64,000 nt of DNA from Prorocentrum cordatum. Taxonomy: Eukaryota > Sar > Dinophyceae > Prorocentrales > Prorocentraceae. The translations under genes and the position numbers were made by a program. This document shows, piece after piece, positions 1 through 10,749 of this stretch. The notes under the pieces were generated by a model that was not told where the DNA came from, searched no databases, and saw nothing but the letters and a program-made list of their open reading frames with translations. The stretch covers positions 71,345 through 135,344 of the forward strand of contig CAUYUJ010018494.1 of NCBI GenBank assembly GCA_963575745.1. Reading direction: 5' to 3'. The stretch's first letter is position 1, and every line of letters begins with the position of its first letter.

Positions 1-640
1 GAAGGGAAAGGGGCGGAAAAATGGATGAGGAGAAAAAGGGGGGGGAGGAGGAGGAGGACGATGACGAGGAGGAGGAGGAGGAGGACTAGTAGGAAGGGAA
101 CGAGAGAAAGAAACAGAGATCACTGAGGACAGGGAAGGTAGGACGGACCAGGGAGGAAGGTGAAGAGCGAAAGGAGGGATATGATGAGGTGATGATAATG
201 CTGATGATGCTTATGATGCTGATAATGATAATTATAAGATGATGCCGATGATGCTGATGATAATTATGGTGGTGATGACGGTGATGATGGTGATGATGAT
301 GATGCTGTTGCTGTTGATGATGATGCTGATGATGAGGAGGAGAAGCAGGAGGAGGAGGAGGACGAGGGAGGAGGAGGAGGAACACATTCATGTAGCAGCA
401 GGCACAGCAGGGAGCAGGAGAAGGAGGCAGGGATGAGTGAGGAAGGGGAAGGTCGGAAGGGCCAGTGAAGAGGGAGAGGAGGAGGAGGAGAAGAGTTGGG
501 AGGAGGAGGATGAAAACGAGGGAGAGGAGGAAGAGGAGGTAGAGGAAGCGGGAGGAGGAAGCAGAAGGATGATGCGGAGAAGGAAGAGGGGAGGACGAGG
601 GTGATGAGGACGGGGAAGAGCACAATGCTGACGAGGACGA
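1..640. repeat. Purine-rich GAG/GAT low-complexity tract
   Basis: Almost pure G/A sequence in GAG, GGA and GAT triplets. The open frames in it (His/Ser/Pro-rich or Met-rich) follow from the triplet composition and are not credible genes. It probably lies in the intron upstream of the calpain exon that starts near 680. Confidence 0.85.
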
Positions 641-676
641 GGGCTACAAGGATGGATGAGGACGAAGAGACAGTGA

Positions 677-1063
677 ACCTTGCACGCGTGGGGCATGCCG
701 ACAGGCTGCAAGGAGCAGTACACGTTCATGCCGGATGCATCCGGAATGTATGGCTGCTTCGGCGCTTGGAACCCGAATGAGAACCGGTACGAGGAGCTCG
801 CCAACTCGCCCCACGAGGGGTTCCGCGGCCTCTGGCCGATGGCGTGGCCCGAGGTTGGCGGGGGTGGCGACCTCATGCTGAAGATCACGACGGATCAGCT
901 GTTCGAGCGCATGTGTGCGTGGGACGACGAGAACTTCATTATGGGCGCCGGCACCAAGGCCGGCTCCGACACCGAGAATACCGACGGTATCGTGGACGGC
1001 CACGCCTACACGATCATCGACTGCGTCGACAACGCCGGCGGCACGCAGTTCGATTTGATCAAG
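677..1063 (+). CDS. Calpain-type cysteine protease, internal exon with catalytic His
   Basis: Encodes part of a peptidase C2 (calpain) catalytic domain. Calpains are intracellular cysteine proteases with a Cys-His-Asn triad. The exon shows the segment LFERMCAWDDENFIMGAGTK and then DGIVDGHAYTI, whose His is the catalytic one. It ends in FDLIK, exactly where the family continues with V/L-R-N-P-W-G, and that continuation is found at 4238. The active-site Cys exon (the G-x-CW region) would lie upstream of the window. The 5' edge is uncertain: the frame has a stop at 674-676, and acceptor AGs near 704 and 712 are possible, so the true start could be up to about 35 bases downstream of the start given. 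The 3' edge is set by homology: AAG at 1061-1063 precedes an intron starting GC. GC at third codon positions is high. Confidence 0.8.
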
Positions 1064-1792
1064 GCGGGCGGTCGGAAGCATCTTCTGACCAAGACCCTGC
1101 TCGAAGAAAACATAGCGGTTTTAGTCAATCGGTGGCGCACGAAGGGGGGCAGTGTCAGGGGGGGTCCTGAGCAGCCCCAGACGGTCACATCGACGCATCC
1201 ACCCTTCATTTCAAGACTGGGCTGCGGCAGGACGCGCAGCGAGTACGGTCTTACTGTGTATTGCAGGGCGTCCGAATATGCTTAGCGAGCGCTAGCGCTG
1301 CGGAGAGACAGTGTTGCAGTTTTTTTTTGATATGCTGGGTTGACGTTTCTGTTTGGATGAGCATGGCGAGGGTCAATGTATTCTTTATTATCCAAAGCCC
1401 TAATCGAAAGATTCTGCCAAATTCGTCAGGCGCGCTGCCGCGATTCTGCCTCTAAATTTCAATGCGGTTCCTACATGGAATTCGACCCGTCGACCCGCAC
1501 GTCTCAGTATCGGCCCGTTCGCTCGACCCAACCTATCTGCCTGAGGTTGGGTCGGCCACTATGATGTCATTCGCCCTATATTGTGCCCTACGAGGGCGGA
1601 ACCCATCGTGACATTCCTTGACAGTCTACCAGCTAAGCAGATCAAGACCATCTCTACTCCACCAACTCCCAGCCTGCTCCTGGATTTCTGCCCAATCCAC
1701 CTGTGTCGGGTTCTCGTTTTGGATAGAGCACTGCTCGCGCAACCTCCCGCCTACGTTCTCCCCCCCCCCTACTGCCTCCTGCCTCCTCCTGC

Positions 1793-2983
1793 GCTGCTCC
1801 CTGGGTGGCTGCGCACTCACTGCGCAACGGTCGCCACTTCCGTGTGCTCCTGGGAGGTCCAGCGGGGTCGGGGGCCACGCGCACCCAGCCGACATCTCGC
1901 TGCACCCGGGATGGCTGCGATTTGCGCAACGGTCGCCAATTTCGTGGGCCCCTGGGAGGTCCAACGGAGTCGGGGGACACGCGGATCCAGCCGAGACCTC
2001 GCTGCTCCCTGGGTGGCTGCGAACTGCGCAGCGCTCGCCACTTCCGTAGGCACCTGGGATGTCCAGCGGAGTCGGGTGCCACGCAGATCCAGCCGAGACC
2101 TCGCTGCTCCCTGGGTGGCTGCGAACTGCGCAGCGCTCGCCACTTCCGTAGGCACCTGGGATGTCCAGCGGAGTCGGGTGCCACGCAGATCCAGCCGAGA
2201 CCTCGCTGCTCCCTGGGTGGCTGCGAACTGCGCAGCGCTCGCCACTTCCGTAGGCACCTGGGATGTCCAGCGGAGTCGGGTGCCACGCAGATCCAGCCGA
2301 GACCTCGCTGCTCCCTGGGTGGCTGCGAACTGCGCAGCGCTCGCCACTTCCGTAGGCACCTGGGATGTCCAGCGGAGTCGGGTGCCACGCAGATCCAGCC
2401 GAGACCTCGCTGCTCCCTGGGTGGCTGCGAACTGCGCAGCGCTCGCCACTTCCGTAGGCACCTGGGATGTTCAGCGGAGTCGGGGGACACGCGGATCCAG
2501 CCGAGACCTCGCTGCTCCCTGGGTGGCTGCGAACTGCGCAGCGGTCGCCACTTCCGTAGGCACCTGGGATGTCCAGCGGAGTCGGGGGCCACGCAGATCC
2601 AGCCGAGACCTCGCTGCTCCCTGGGTGGCTGCGAACTGCGCAGCGGTCGCCACTTCCGTAGGCACCTGGGATGTCCATCGGAGTCGGGTGCCACGCGCAC
2701 CCAGCCGAGACCTCGCTGCTCTCTGGGCTGCTGCGAACTGCGCAACGGTTATTACTTTCGTGGGCTCCTGGGATGTTCATCGGATTCGGGTGACACGCAG
2801 ATCCAGCCGAGACTCGACCTCGCTGCTCCCTGGGTGGCTGCGAACTGCGCAATGGTCCCGACTTCCGTAGGCGCCTGGGAGGTCCCGCGGAGTCGGGGGT
2901 CACGCAGATTTAGCCGAGACCTCGCTTCTCCCTGGTGTGCTGCGCACTGCGCAACGGTCGCGACCTTCGTGGGCTCCTAGGAG
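1793..2983. repeat. 102-bp minisatellite, about 11-12 copies, in the calpain intron
   Basis: A 102-bp unit (34 codons) is repeated head to tail. Typical landmarks are GCTCCCTGGGTGGCTGCGAA, CACTTCCGTAGGCACCTGGG and CCACGCAGATCCAGCCGAGA. The central copies (about 2020-2450) are nearly identical, while outer copies are diverged, as expected for an array homogenised from its centre. Because 102 is divisible by three, several frames stay open for more than 350 codons on both strands. These are not supported as genes. Confidence 0.92.
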
Positions 2984-3479
2984 GCACTTTTGACTGTTTT
3001 GGGGTCTTTTTGGCTATTCTTTATTTTTCCTCCAAGGTCCGCCTGTCGGAGGACATGCTCGACCAAAGTTTATGGTGAAATGCCCACCATCGCAGAAGGA
3101 ATGTGGTTGCGAAATTATCTTTATTGTGCTGGCTGCGTGAACTTGCTGCATCACGCTCAGACGAACAAACGGACGGTCTTCAAGGCGTTCTTGGGCTCCC
3201 TTGGGCAATGTTTGGGTCATTTCGGGTGACTGCGAAATCCTCGGCCTGGTGAGCAGTTCTGGTGACCTGTTGGGGCTCGGGAGGCGCGGCGATGCCATCT
3301 CATCCCCCCCCTTCTAATCTGGTTATGCATCCTGGGGATGGAGTCATAGGGCGGGGAGCACATCTCACACTCTTTTTCGGATTTCGTCTCAAGCCCTGCG
3401 CAACGCGTGTCAGTCAACCAATCATGCCAGGATCCACTCAAGCCACTGCAATACTTGTTCGTTCAGCCGTGCCATCTTC

Positions 3480-4110
3480 AACGCAGATCGTGAGGACGTC
3501 TCCAGCGAGGCGCTTCGTTGAGCACCCGGAGAGGGAGCCGCCAGGGGCTCGCTCGCGGCCAGAGTGTGCGGATGTCTCGGCCAGTTTGCGCGTCTCCTGT
3601 CTGGGAGTTGTGTACATCCACAGCAGATGGGATATCTCACGCGAGGCGTTTGTTTTGGCATCCGAAGGGGGAGCTGGCGGGGGATGTTTCACTTGCTCGT
3701 TCGCGGCCAGACTGTGCGGATGTCTCAGCCAGTTTGCTCGTTTCGAGCTCGAGACTTCTTGAATCCCGCAGCAGATCGTGAGGATGTCTTTAGCGATGCG
3801 CTTGTTTTAGCACCCGATGGGGAAACTGCCAGGGGGTGTTAACACTCGCTCATTCGCGGCCAGATTGTGTGGATGTCTCAGGCGGTTTGCTCGTTTCGTC
3901 GCTAGGGCTCCTCGGCTTTTAGAGCAGATCGTAAGGATGTCTGACGCGAGGCGCTTGTTTCAGCACCCGAAGGGGCAGCCGCCAGGGGGTGTTGCACGGG
4001 CCCATTCGCGGCCAGACTGGAGGTATCTCGAGCGAGGCGCTCGTTTCGTGGCCAGGACTCCTCTGCTTTCAGTGGGCACTCCGAGGGGGAGCCGCCAGGG
4101 ATCGCTCAGT
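3480..4110 (+). repeat. ~150-bp satellite family, array 1
   Basis: Diverged tandem units share GAGGATGTCT..GCGAGGCGCT, then CACCCGA.GGGGGA.CCGCCAGG, then TTCGCGGCCAGA.TGTG, then GGATGTCTCAG. GGATGTCTC recurs near 3568, 3717 and 3868, so the period is about 150 bp. The same family occurs in reverse orientation at 43.2-43.5 and 44.4-44.9 kb. Confidence 0.8.
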
Positions 4111-4237
4111 CGCTGAAGGCTCAGATTCTCCCCGCATGGACTAACTTTGAGTCGTCATATATAGCATCACCTCCCTGAATACATTTTCTACTTCAGTATC
4201 CTCCCCCGTCCTCCCCGGCGCCCCCACTGCTCAAAAG

Positions 4238-4447
4238 GTGCGCAATCCTTGGGGCCAGGGCGAGTTCAAGTCGGGCATGTGGGACGACGACGGCCCTGGC
4301 TGGACTCAGTACCCGCAGGTGAAGGAGGCTCTCAAGCCAGTTGCGGCCGACGACGGGATCTTCTGGGTAGACAAGGAGGAGTTCTTCAAGTACTTCAAGA
4401 CGATCTACCTGTGCGCCAAAAATATGACTAAGTTCATCGAGAGCTGA
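4238..4447 (+). CDS. Calpain-type cysteine protease, last exon with catalytic Asn
   Basis: Begins VRNPWGQGEFKSGMWDDDGP; the Asn of RNPWG is the third calpain triad residue. The remainder (GWTQYPQVKEAL, then DDGIFWVDKEEFFKYFKTIY) is the normal end of the C2 catalytic domain. It ends SFIES-like (KFIES) at a TGA at 4445-4447, so the protein stops directly after the protease core with no C2-like or EF-hand domain following. It joins in frame to the exon ending at 1063. The upstream sequence CTCAAAAG is the inferred splice acceptor. Together the two exons give about 195 residues of a domain that is normally about 300. Confidence 0.82.
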   Translation: MRNPWGQGEFKSGMWDDDGPGWTQYPQVKEALKPVAADDGIFWVDKEEFFKYFKTIYLCAKNMTKFIES

Positions 4448-5295
4448 ATGGCGAGAGGAGCAGGAGGAACAGGAATAGGAAGAGAAGTCGGATAATGATC
4501 GTGAGGAGAGGAAGGAATAATAGTGTCCCCGGCGTCCCCGGAGGCCCAATACAAGTTTTGATTGTTGCGTTGCTGCTGCTGAAGAGGGAGATGACTTCGC
4601 CTGCTGGCCAACTCGTTTGTCTGGCCATTGAGAGCGACGCTCGTGGCTCTGTTGGCGCCACATGAGACGCGTCTTCCTCTTCCCCTCCTCCATTCTCGCC
4701 GCCCACCAACCCACCCCAACCCAACCCGAAGGTTCTGATTTGCTCTCCATTTCCAGTGGGGGGGGGTCGGGGAACATTGAACGAACACATATGAAACCCG
4801 TACTCCCCCACCCGAAATTCGGGCGAAATTCGGGTCTTCGGGTTTGGTTGGGGTGGTTTGGTAGGTAGTCACATTCTCTCTTCATCATTCCTCCCTCGCC
4901 CCCCTGTGTGCCTCCTCCCCCCCCTACCCCTCTCCGCGCGCAAGACCACTGCCCATGGTTTAACATTTTGAAGGCTCTGTTTTTTTTCAGCGGGAGCGCC
5001 CGCTGGTCATGAGCCGACCGTGTCGGCGCGGCGGGCGCTGCTGTAGATAGTGAGTGCTGGCATTGGGGGGAAGAGGCCCTGGAAGGACCGGGTCATGGAC
5101 CCCTGGGGCCCCACCCGAGGACCATGCTTTCACCTTTTGTCGCTCTTCACGACTCCTCGGGCCTAGGAGGGTCCCCAGGAGGCCGAGAACGGCAACAGCA
5201 GGACATCAGAAAAAGACACCTTGGCGTTGGCAGAAGACCCTAAACAGCTCCTTCGGGTAAGGAAGAGAGCGCCGCAGAGAACACCATGACGAGTC
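4448..5295. other. 3' flank of the calpain gene, no gene recognised
   Basis: Contains the presumed 3' UTR and then mixed-composition DNA. A short frame at 5054-5260 has no recognisable motif and no ATG start. I see no terminator-like or RNA-gene signal. Confidence 0.5.
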
Positions 5296-5299
5296 GTGG

Positions 5300-5449
5300 G
5301 CGGCCTGACCGACCACTAGCAAACCATCCCCTTGCGTGACGTCCCCTTCGCCTCTACCCCAGACGTGTGTCTGCGGCTGGAGGGAAGCTTGAAAGGCGAG
5401 GATGACGTCACGGAAGGGGATGGTCTGCTAGGGGTCGCTTAGGCCGCGC
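5300..5449. mobile_element. Foldback (MITE-like) element
   Basis: The left arm at about 5300-5354 is the reverse complement of the right arm at about 5391-5449, with few mismatches over about 55 bp (shared core AAGGGGATGGT.TGCTAG and GACGTCAC). The 36-bp centre contains the small palindrome AGACGTGTGTCT. There is no coding capacity. It is consistent with a short inverted-repeat element, but no target-site duplication could be fixed by eye. Confidence 0.6.
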
Positions 5450-5601
5450 CGAACGATAGAGTGGCTGCGATTGGGGGGCAGGCTGTTTAGATCTGAGCCT
5501 CCCAGACGGGGTCCTAGCAGATGGGGTCGGAGCATTGCGCCGCATCGCCGATGTACTGGCCATGCGGCTCGATGCTGTGCCTCCTCGCCGGCGGTACCGA
5601 T

Positions 5602-5636
5602 GCATCGCCGACGCATCGGCGATGCGTCGGCGATGC
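5602..5636. repeat. Perfect 16-bp inverted repeat with 3-bp spacer
   Basis: GCATCGCCGACGCATC at 5602-5617 is followed by GGC and then by its exact reverse complement at 5621-5636. It sits in a wider cluster of GCATCGCCGA/TCGGCGATGC words from 5535 to 5640. Confidence 0.9.
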
Positions 5637-5699
5637 GGTGCGATCCTTCGACCCCATCTGCTCGCGCCCCATTCGTGGGGCCTCCACGGTGGGGCGTTC

Positions 5700-5890
5700 G
5701 TTAAGGAATGGGCCCAGGGGCATCAGGCCCCGGGCAATTCCTTACTTGATGAGGGCGGCGGTGATATCCGTGGATTCCAAACCCTGGATTCTGATGAGGG
5801 CGGCGGTGATATCCACGATGGGAGTTCCACCAGCTTCCGGACCCTGGATTCCTTACCGCAGGGTGCCTTGTCCAATGCCCTCGCTGTGGG
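5700..5890. repeat. Dispersed repeat, copy 1 (partner at 29.95 kb)
   Basis: Shares ordered blocks with 29945-30130: GGCGGC.GTGAT.TCCA, GGAGTTC..CC, ACCCTGGATTCCTTA and TTGTCCAATGCC/TTATCCAATGGC. Part of the block (GATGAGGGCGGCGGTGATAT) is itself duplicated at about 5748 and 5795. Confidence 0.65.
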
Positions 5891-6309
5891 GGTTGCATGG
5901 CCTGGAGGATGGGCCGCGTGTCCGTCCCAGGTGACGCCTCACAAATTGGCTTTTGGTCAGAACTCATGCCAGCACGTGCCTTGTGCACTCGAGGTGAGAA
6001 AAAGCCGTGCTGGAACCCCTGCGGGCTGTCCGGGGTTGGTCAGAACTCATGCCAGCACGCCCGGGCTCTCGACGGAGGCCGCCGCGCGGGAGGCGCGCAA
6101 ACCCCGCGCGCGTGCCCCTCGCGGCTCCGCGCCCCCAATTTGCTGCGGGGCGGGGCCTTCGTTCGCTCCCCGGAGCGGCAACCGCTGTGTGGGGCGGGGG
6201 GTGGGGCGGCAGCCGCTGTCCGCATGCCGCGAGGGCCCAAAGAAAAGGCGCGCTCTCCCCCCTTATGGGGTGTCGAGGGCAGAGGGCGGGGGAGAGGGGA
6301 AGGAGAAGG

Positions 6310-6429
6310 ATGGTGGTGATGAGCGTGTTAATGACACTGATGCTGTTGATGATGATGACGATGAATACGAAGATGATGATGATGCTGATGATGATGATGA
6401 TGATGTGATGATGATGACGATGATGCTGC

Positions 6430-6477
<48 letters not shown>

Positions 6478-7495
6478 GTAGGAGGATGACGAGGATGATG
6501 AGGATGATGATGAGGATGATGGTGATGCTGGTGATGATGCTTCTGATGATGATGATGGTGCTGTTGCTGCTGATGACGATGATCAAGATGCGGCTGCTGA
6601 TGATAATGATGATGGTGCTGGTGATGATAATGCTAATGAAGAGGGTTCTGATGATGATGGTGAGGATGATGATGCTGATCATGATTATGCTGATGCTGAT
6701 GCTGATGAGGATGCTGCAGATGACGATGATGAGGATGCTGACGCTGGTGAGGATAAAAGTGATGATGATGATGCTGATGATGACAATGCTGATGAAGAGG
6801 ATGATGATGAGGATGATGATGATGCTGATGATGATGCTGATTATGATGATGATTTTGCTGCTGATGATGATGGTGAGGATGCTGCTGCTGCTGATGATGA
6901 TGCTAATGATGGTGCTTATTCAGATGATGATGCTGAGTCAGATGATGATGACGATGACGATGGTGATGCTTTGATGATGATGCTGATGATGGTGGTGATG
7001 CTGATGATGATGGAAAAGCGCGGCCGCGCCGGCCGCGCAGCGGCCGAGATCGGGGCCGGCGGAGAGCTTGCAGCTCCGGGGCGCCAGAGGGGGGGAGAGG
7101 GCAGGGCCACGACGGGTGGAAGCGGGTCCACGACGCGCAAGGCCACGAGGAGGAGGAGGAGGAGAAACAAGGAGGTCAAAAAGGATGGGAAGAGGATAAC
7201 AAACAAGAACAATGATACTTATGATGATGACGACGATGATGATGCTGATGCTGATGCTCATGATGGTCATGGTGGTGATGATGCTGATGTCGAAGATGAT
7301 TATGAGGATGCTTATGATGAGGATGTTGATGAAGATGGTGATGCGGCTGCTGATGATGATGGAGATGATGATGCTGATGCTGATGCTGTTGCTGACGATG
7401 ATGATGGTGATGATAGTGCTCATTATGATGATGATGAGGAGGAGGAGGAGAAGCAAGATAAGAAAAGGGAGAAGAAGCAGGAGCAGGAGGAGGTC
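6310..7495. repeat. GATGAT tract interrupted by unique GC-rich DNA, ending in GAG
   Basis: 6310-7010 and 7210-7440 are imperfect GAT/GCT triplets, and 7436-7495 is GAG-rich. The intervening 7011-7200 is GC-rich, non-repetitive and featureless. The GAG end runs directly into element X copy A. Confidence 0.9.
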
Positions 7496-8145
7496 CAGTG
7501 TAATCCCAAGATTCATCAACGATGCTGCTATGAAACCCTCCCTCTAAGGTCACTCTCCACAGGCCTGTACTCGGGTTTATTCTCATTGGGTCAAGTGCCC
7601 CGTTGGAGGACAGCCGTCTGGAAATCCTGAACCGCACCAGAACACCATTCATTGGATTCAACGCCGCGAATCAACGTTACCGTGGCGTCCTTACGATCCT
7701 GAATCGCGCCAGAACGCCATTCCTGGGATTTCACCGCGAATCAACGTGACGGTTGCGCCCAGACAGTCCTACTTCATTCCAAACATCATTTCTGGGACGT
7801 GAGCCATGAGAAACTTTGAAGCCGCTGTCAGCTTTTAAGATGAACGCGCGCGTGTCTAAGGCGAGAGCGACATTGTGAAGAGATACCGGCCTTGTGCGCG
7901 GCGCTACGGCGAGAGCCACAGTTTGAAAACGACCCGCCCTCCCTTCGTGAACCTCTTGCAGACGTTTAAGACGAGTGTGCGCGGCGGTAAGACGAAACCC
8001 ACATTTTGAAAACGACCCGCACTCCATCCGTAAAGCTGCTGCAGGTTCTAAGCTTTAGAATCGGAAGCGGTGGGGAAGTCTCAGGCGAAACGCCCTTCCC
8101 GCCCTACCGACACGTCTCGAGGTGCGACAGGGAGAAGTTACTCAT
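7490..8145 (+). repeat. Composite element X, copy A
   Basis: The order of parts is a GAG tract, the junction GTCCAGTGTAA.CCCAAGA.TCATCAACGATG, units around CCAGAACGCCATTCCTGGGA and CGCGAATCAACG, then about three ~86-bp units (GAGAGC.ACA.TTTGAAAACGAC, CCGCCCTC, GCGCGGCG), then the end block TCTCAGGCGAAACGCC...GGTGCGACAGGGA at 8075-8135. Four other copies with the same order occur in the window. No protein is encoded. The nature of the element is unknown. Confidence 0.7.
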
Positions 8146-8269
8146 GGGGCAGAGGAGGAGGAGGGAACGAGGGAACGAGGCGAGGCGCGCGCGCGTCCGA
8201 CGGTCGAACACGCGGCGGCTGAGGCGGGGGCCAGCGGGCCCCAAATCAATACAAATCCACGGAACACTT

Positions 8270-8929
8270 GCCGACATAGACCACGTCGGCGTAGTCCCAT
8301 GCAGCAGTGCACCTCCCCCAGCCCACTACCAGCCTGGACTCGCAGCCGAATACCCCCGCCAGCGGCGGGGGGAAAAACCATCCATTGTGATACCAGCGCA
8401 CGCCAGCCAAGGAACGTAACTGCTGCCACTGACGGACATGTAGTACGCGCAGCACCAATCCGTTGCTGCCGTGACCGCTCCAGACGGAAGGCAAGCCACC
8501 TATCACCGACAGGTGGCCAGAATCTCCCTCACGGAACGCTTCCGACGCGCTGGATTGAGGCGATGCGGGAGGCAAGCGCGACCATCACCAATGGTCGGCC
8601 AGAACTCCCTCACGGGACGCTCCCGCACCTCCTCAGGCCACGGCATCCCCACAACAGAAGGCAAGCGCACTCGTCACCAACGAGTGGCCAGAACTCCCTC
8701 ACGGGACGCTTCTGAGGGGGATGAAACCCGGCAATACCAATACCCTGGACTCGCGGGGAGCTCCCCCAGCCCACTACCAGCCTGGGCTGACAGCTGCGGT
8801 CCCCGCTAGAGCGGGGTGAATACAAGAAAATACATTGACCCACCAGCATAAGCCATTCCAATGCACAAATAAGCATACAGTATCAGACACGCCCAGTAAC
8901 CAGCCAACTCCCATCAACAGACACGGATG
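8270..8929 (-). other. Hairpin-rich region downstream of the LINE remnant (possible 3' UTR)
   Basis: Lies just 3' of the minus-strand ORF that stops at 8930. A ~60-bp module containing CAGCCCACTACCAGCCTGG occurs twice (about 8318 and 8767), each followed by a GC hairpin of different sequence (8353-8371 and 8801-8816). Between them three ~86-bp tandem units carry hairpins at 8495-8517, 8579-8597 and 8668-8686. Stem sequences differ between copies but remain paired. Confidence 0.65.
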
Positions 8930-10325
8930 CTAAAGCACCTCACGCGACTTGGGATGCTTGCCAGCCATGAGCAAACGCAATCGACCACGAATATTGGATA
9001 TGTAAGACGAAGCCTTACCCTCACCAGATGGAAATCCTTCACATGGTCGGTGTAGAGCCGCAGAATGACCCACACCCGACCAAGACACGCATGTCTCGCA
9101 AAAAACAGTAGCACCTGCACGCCTGAGTCTGTGACCATCGTGCTCCACCAGTTGATGCTCATCCCATATAGAGACCGCACTTTCTAGCGCTGGCAATGTG
9201 ACCCCCTCCACGTCAAAGCGATCAGCAGCCAACATCGCCAGCTGCACCGCACGGTGTGTGGGGAGAGATTGAGCGCCGTACTTGCAAATATGAGCTTCAG
9301 CACGCAGGCGATCAATGACGTTGGGCGTGCACTCAGAACGATAGAATTGCCCCAACGTCGGCCCACTCTCCAACGCAGTAGAGCGACAACACGACCTGCA
9401 TAAGATAGTCCCTGTATCAAGCCGAACCAATAGGTGCTCAACAACCGTAACCTGCGGCAGAGTAAAGGAAGGAACACGCACAGGAACACATTGATGCTCA
9501 GGATCCCATCCACCCACAGTGCGCAGCCTGTGCATAGCCCACGCCATGTACTTGGCAACGCCCTGATGTCTTTTGAACTCAGCCTGGTAAAACTCCTCAT
9601 ACCCCTTGCTGACCCTGTGCTCGAGCGCGCCCGCACGAGCAAACCAATCAGTCCAACCATTACCAAGACAAAAGAGATGCGGAATGCACAACTGTCCATA
9701 CTCCTCAACAGTCTTGTGCGACGGCACCCAGAAGAACCGCGGCCTTCGACGCCCTGCAACTGCCTTGATCTGCCTCCAGATCGTAGCATGAGTACCCGCA
9801 GCACCATCCAAGCAATCCGACCACGCGTTGCCTTCATCACACAGTGCTAGCAGGTCCGTGCACAGGTACTCGAAGTCACCCAGCAACTTGAACGCCATGT
9901 GCACCGCGTAGCGCTCAGCCCGTCCAACAGACTGCAGACAGCCTGGCAAAGCACCATACGCTGCGCGCAGTGGGAGTCCTGCTTGACTGAGCATGACAAA
10001 CGCCCAACCGCAGCGCATCAACTCAGGAAACGCCGAAGCAAAACCTGATCCATCAGAGAAGACAATATTCCCACGACTAACCTGCTCACTCCAATCACCC
10101 CAGAGTACGTAATCTTGCTGCGCCCGCGGGGCCGCCACTGCTGGCGGCAAACACGGTAACGCAACGCCAGTATCAAACGCATCCCAGCACGGCTCGCCCA
10201 ACCCTTTCAGGCCTTGGTCGTACATGTACTGCCGCGAGCCCTGCAGCCGCTCAGGGACAACCCCTTCACACTCCTCAACCTCGTTCAATGGCTCAAGCAA
10301 TGGAGCGCAACCATAGAAACGATGC
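8930..10325 (-). pseudogene. LINE retrotransposon 3' remnant: RNase H and zinc-binding C-terminus
   Basis: The minus-strand frame encodes a retroelement RNase H: NIVFSDGSGF (first Asp, near 10050), an ERYAVHMA helix (Glu, near 9905), a CTDLLALCDE segment (Asp), WVPSHKT and GNGWTDWFARAGA (last acidic residue, near 9660). Two Cys-rich patches follow, CRSCCRS and later FCETCVSWSGVGHS...HRPC, then the tail AGKHPKS. This order is seen in LINE polyproteins, where RNase H removes RNA from the cDNA hybrid. The endonuclease and reverse transcriptase are absent: upstream the frame runs straight into a GGA triplet tract (10322-10432) that adds only a poly-Pro stretch. The copy is therefore 5'-truncated, as typical dead LINEs are. 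The remaining frame of about 465 codons has no internal stop, suggesting fairly recent insertion. Confidence 0.75.
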
Positions 10326-10432
10326 CCAGGAGGAGGAGGAGGAGGAGGAGGAGGAGGAGGAGGAGGAGGAGGAGGAGGAGGAGGAGGAGGAGGAGGAGGA
10401 GGAGGAGGAGGAGGAGGAGGGAGGAGGAGGCA
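10322..10432. repeat. (GGA)n microsatellite
   Basis: Over 30 nearly uninterrupted GGA triplets at the 5' truncation point of the LINE remnant. Confidence 0.95.
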
Positions 10433-10597
10433 AGCTAGGTGCGCTCGCGTCATATCTGACGTCCTACCCCTCCCTCCCATCCCTTACCATGGCGCTGATT
10501 TTCTCTATCCGCGGACGCGTGTCGTAGCGGACCTGTGGCTCCGCGCGCGCGTGCGTAGTGGGTGGTGGTGCACGTGCGTGCGTGCGTGCGTGTGTGC

Positions 10598-10746
10598 GTG
10601 GTTGTGGTGGTGGTGGTGGTGGTGGTGGTGGTGGTGGTGGTGGTGGTGGTGGTGGTGGTGGTGGTGGTGGTGGTGGTGAGGTGGTGGTGGTGGTGGTGGT
10701 GGTGGTGGTGGTGGTGGTGGTGGTGGTGGTGGTGGTGGTGGTGGTG
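10598..10746. repeat. (GGT)n microsatellite
   Basis: About 48 GGT triplets with a single GAG interruption at 10678-10680. It is preceded by a short GCGTGCGTGCGT run. Confidence 0.95.
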
Positions 10747-10749
10747 CGG

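Larger units (their letters stand above)
1064..4237 (+). other. Calpain intron with GC-AG ends
   Basis: The intron is inferred from two halves of one calpain domain that join in frame after removing this 3174-bp stretch. It begins GCGGGC rather than GT and ends CTCAAAAG after a pyrimidine-rich run. Non-GT donors (GC, GA) are common in dinoflagellates. AAGG occurs at both exon-intron junctions, so the exact cut could slide by a base or two. It holds two tandem arrays, annotated separately. 1064-1790 and 2985-3480 show no recognisable gene. Confidence 0.7.

Noticed and set aside
1626-2980. Open frames of 360-430 codons on both strands
   Set aside because: Products of the 102-bp minisatellite, a multiple of three. 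They lie inside an inferred intron.
8475-8715. CRISPR-like array of ~86-bp units
   Set aside because: Three units only, with structured variable stems rather than unique spacers. No cas genes, and the context is eukaryotic.
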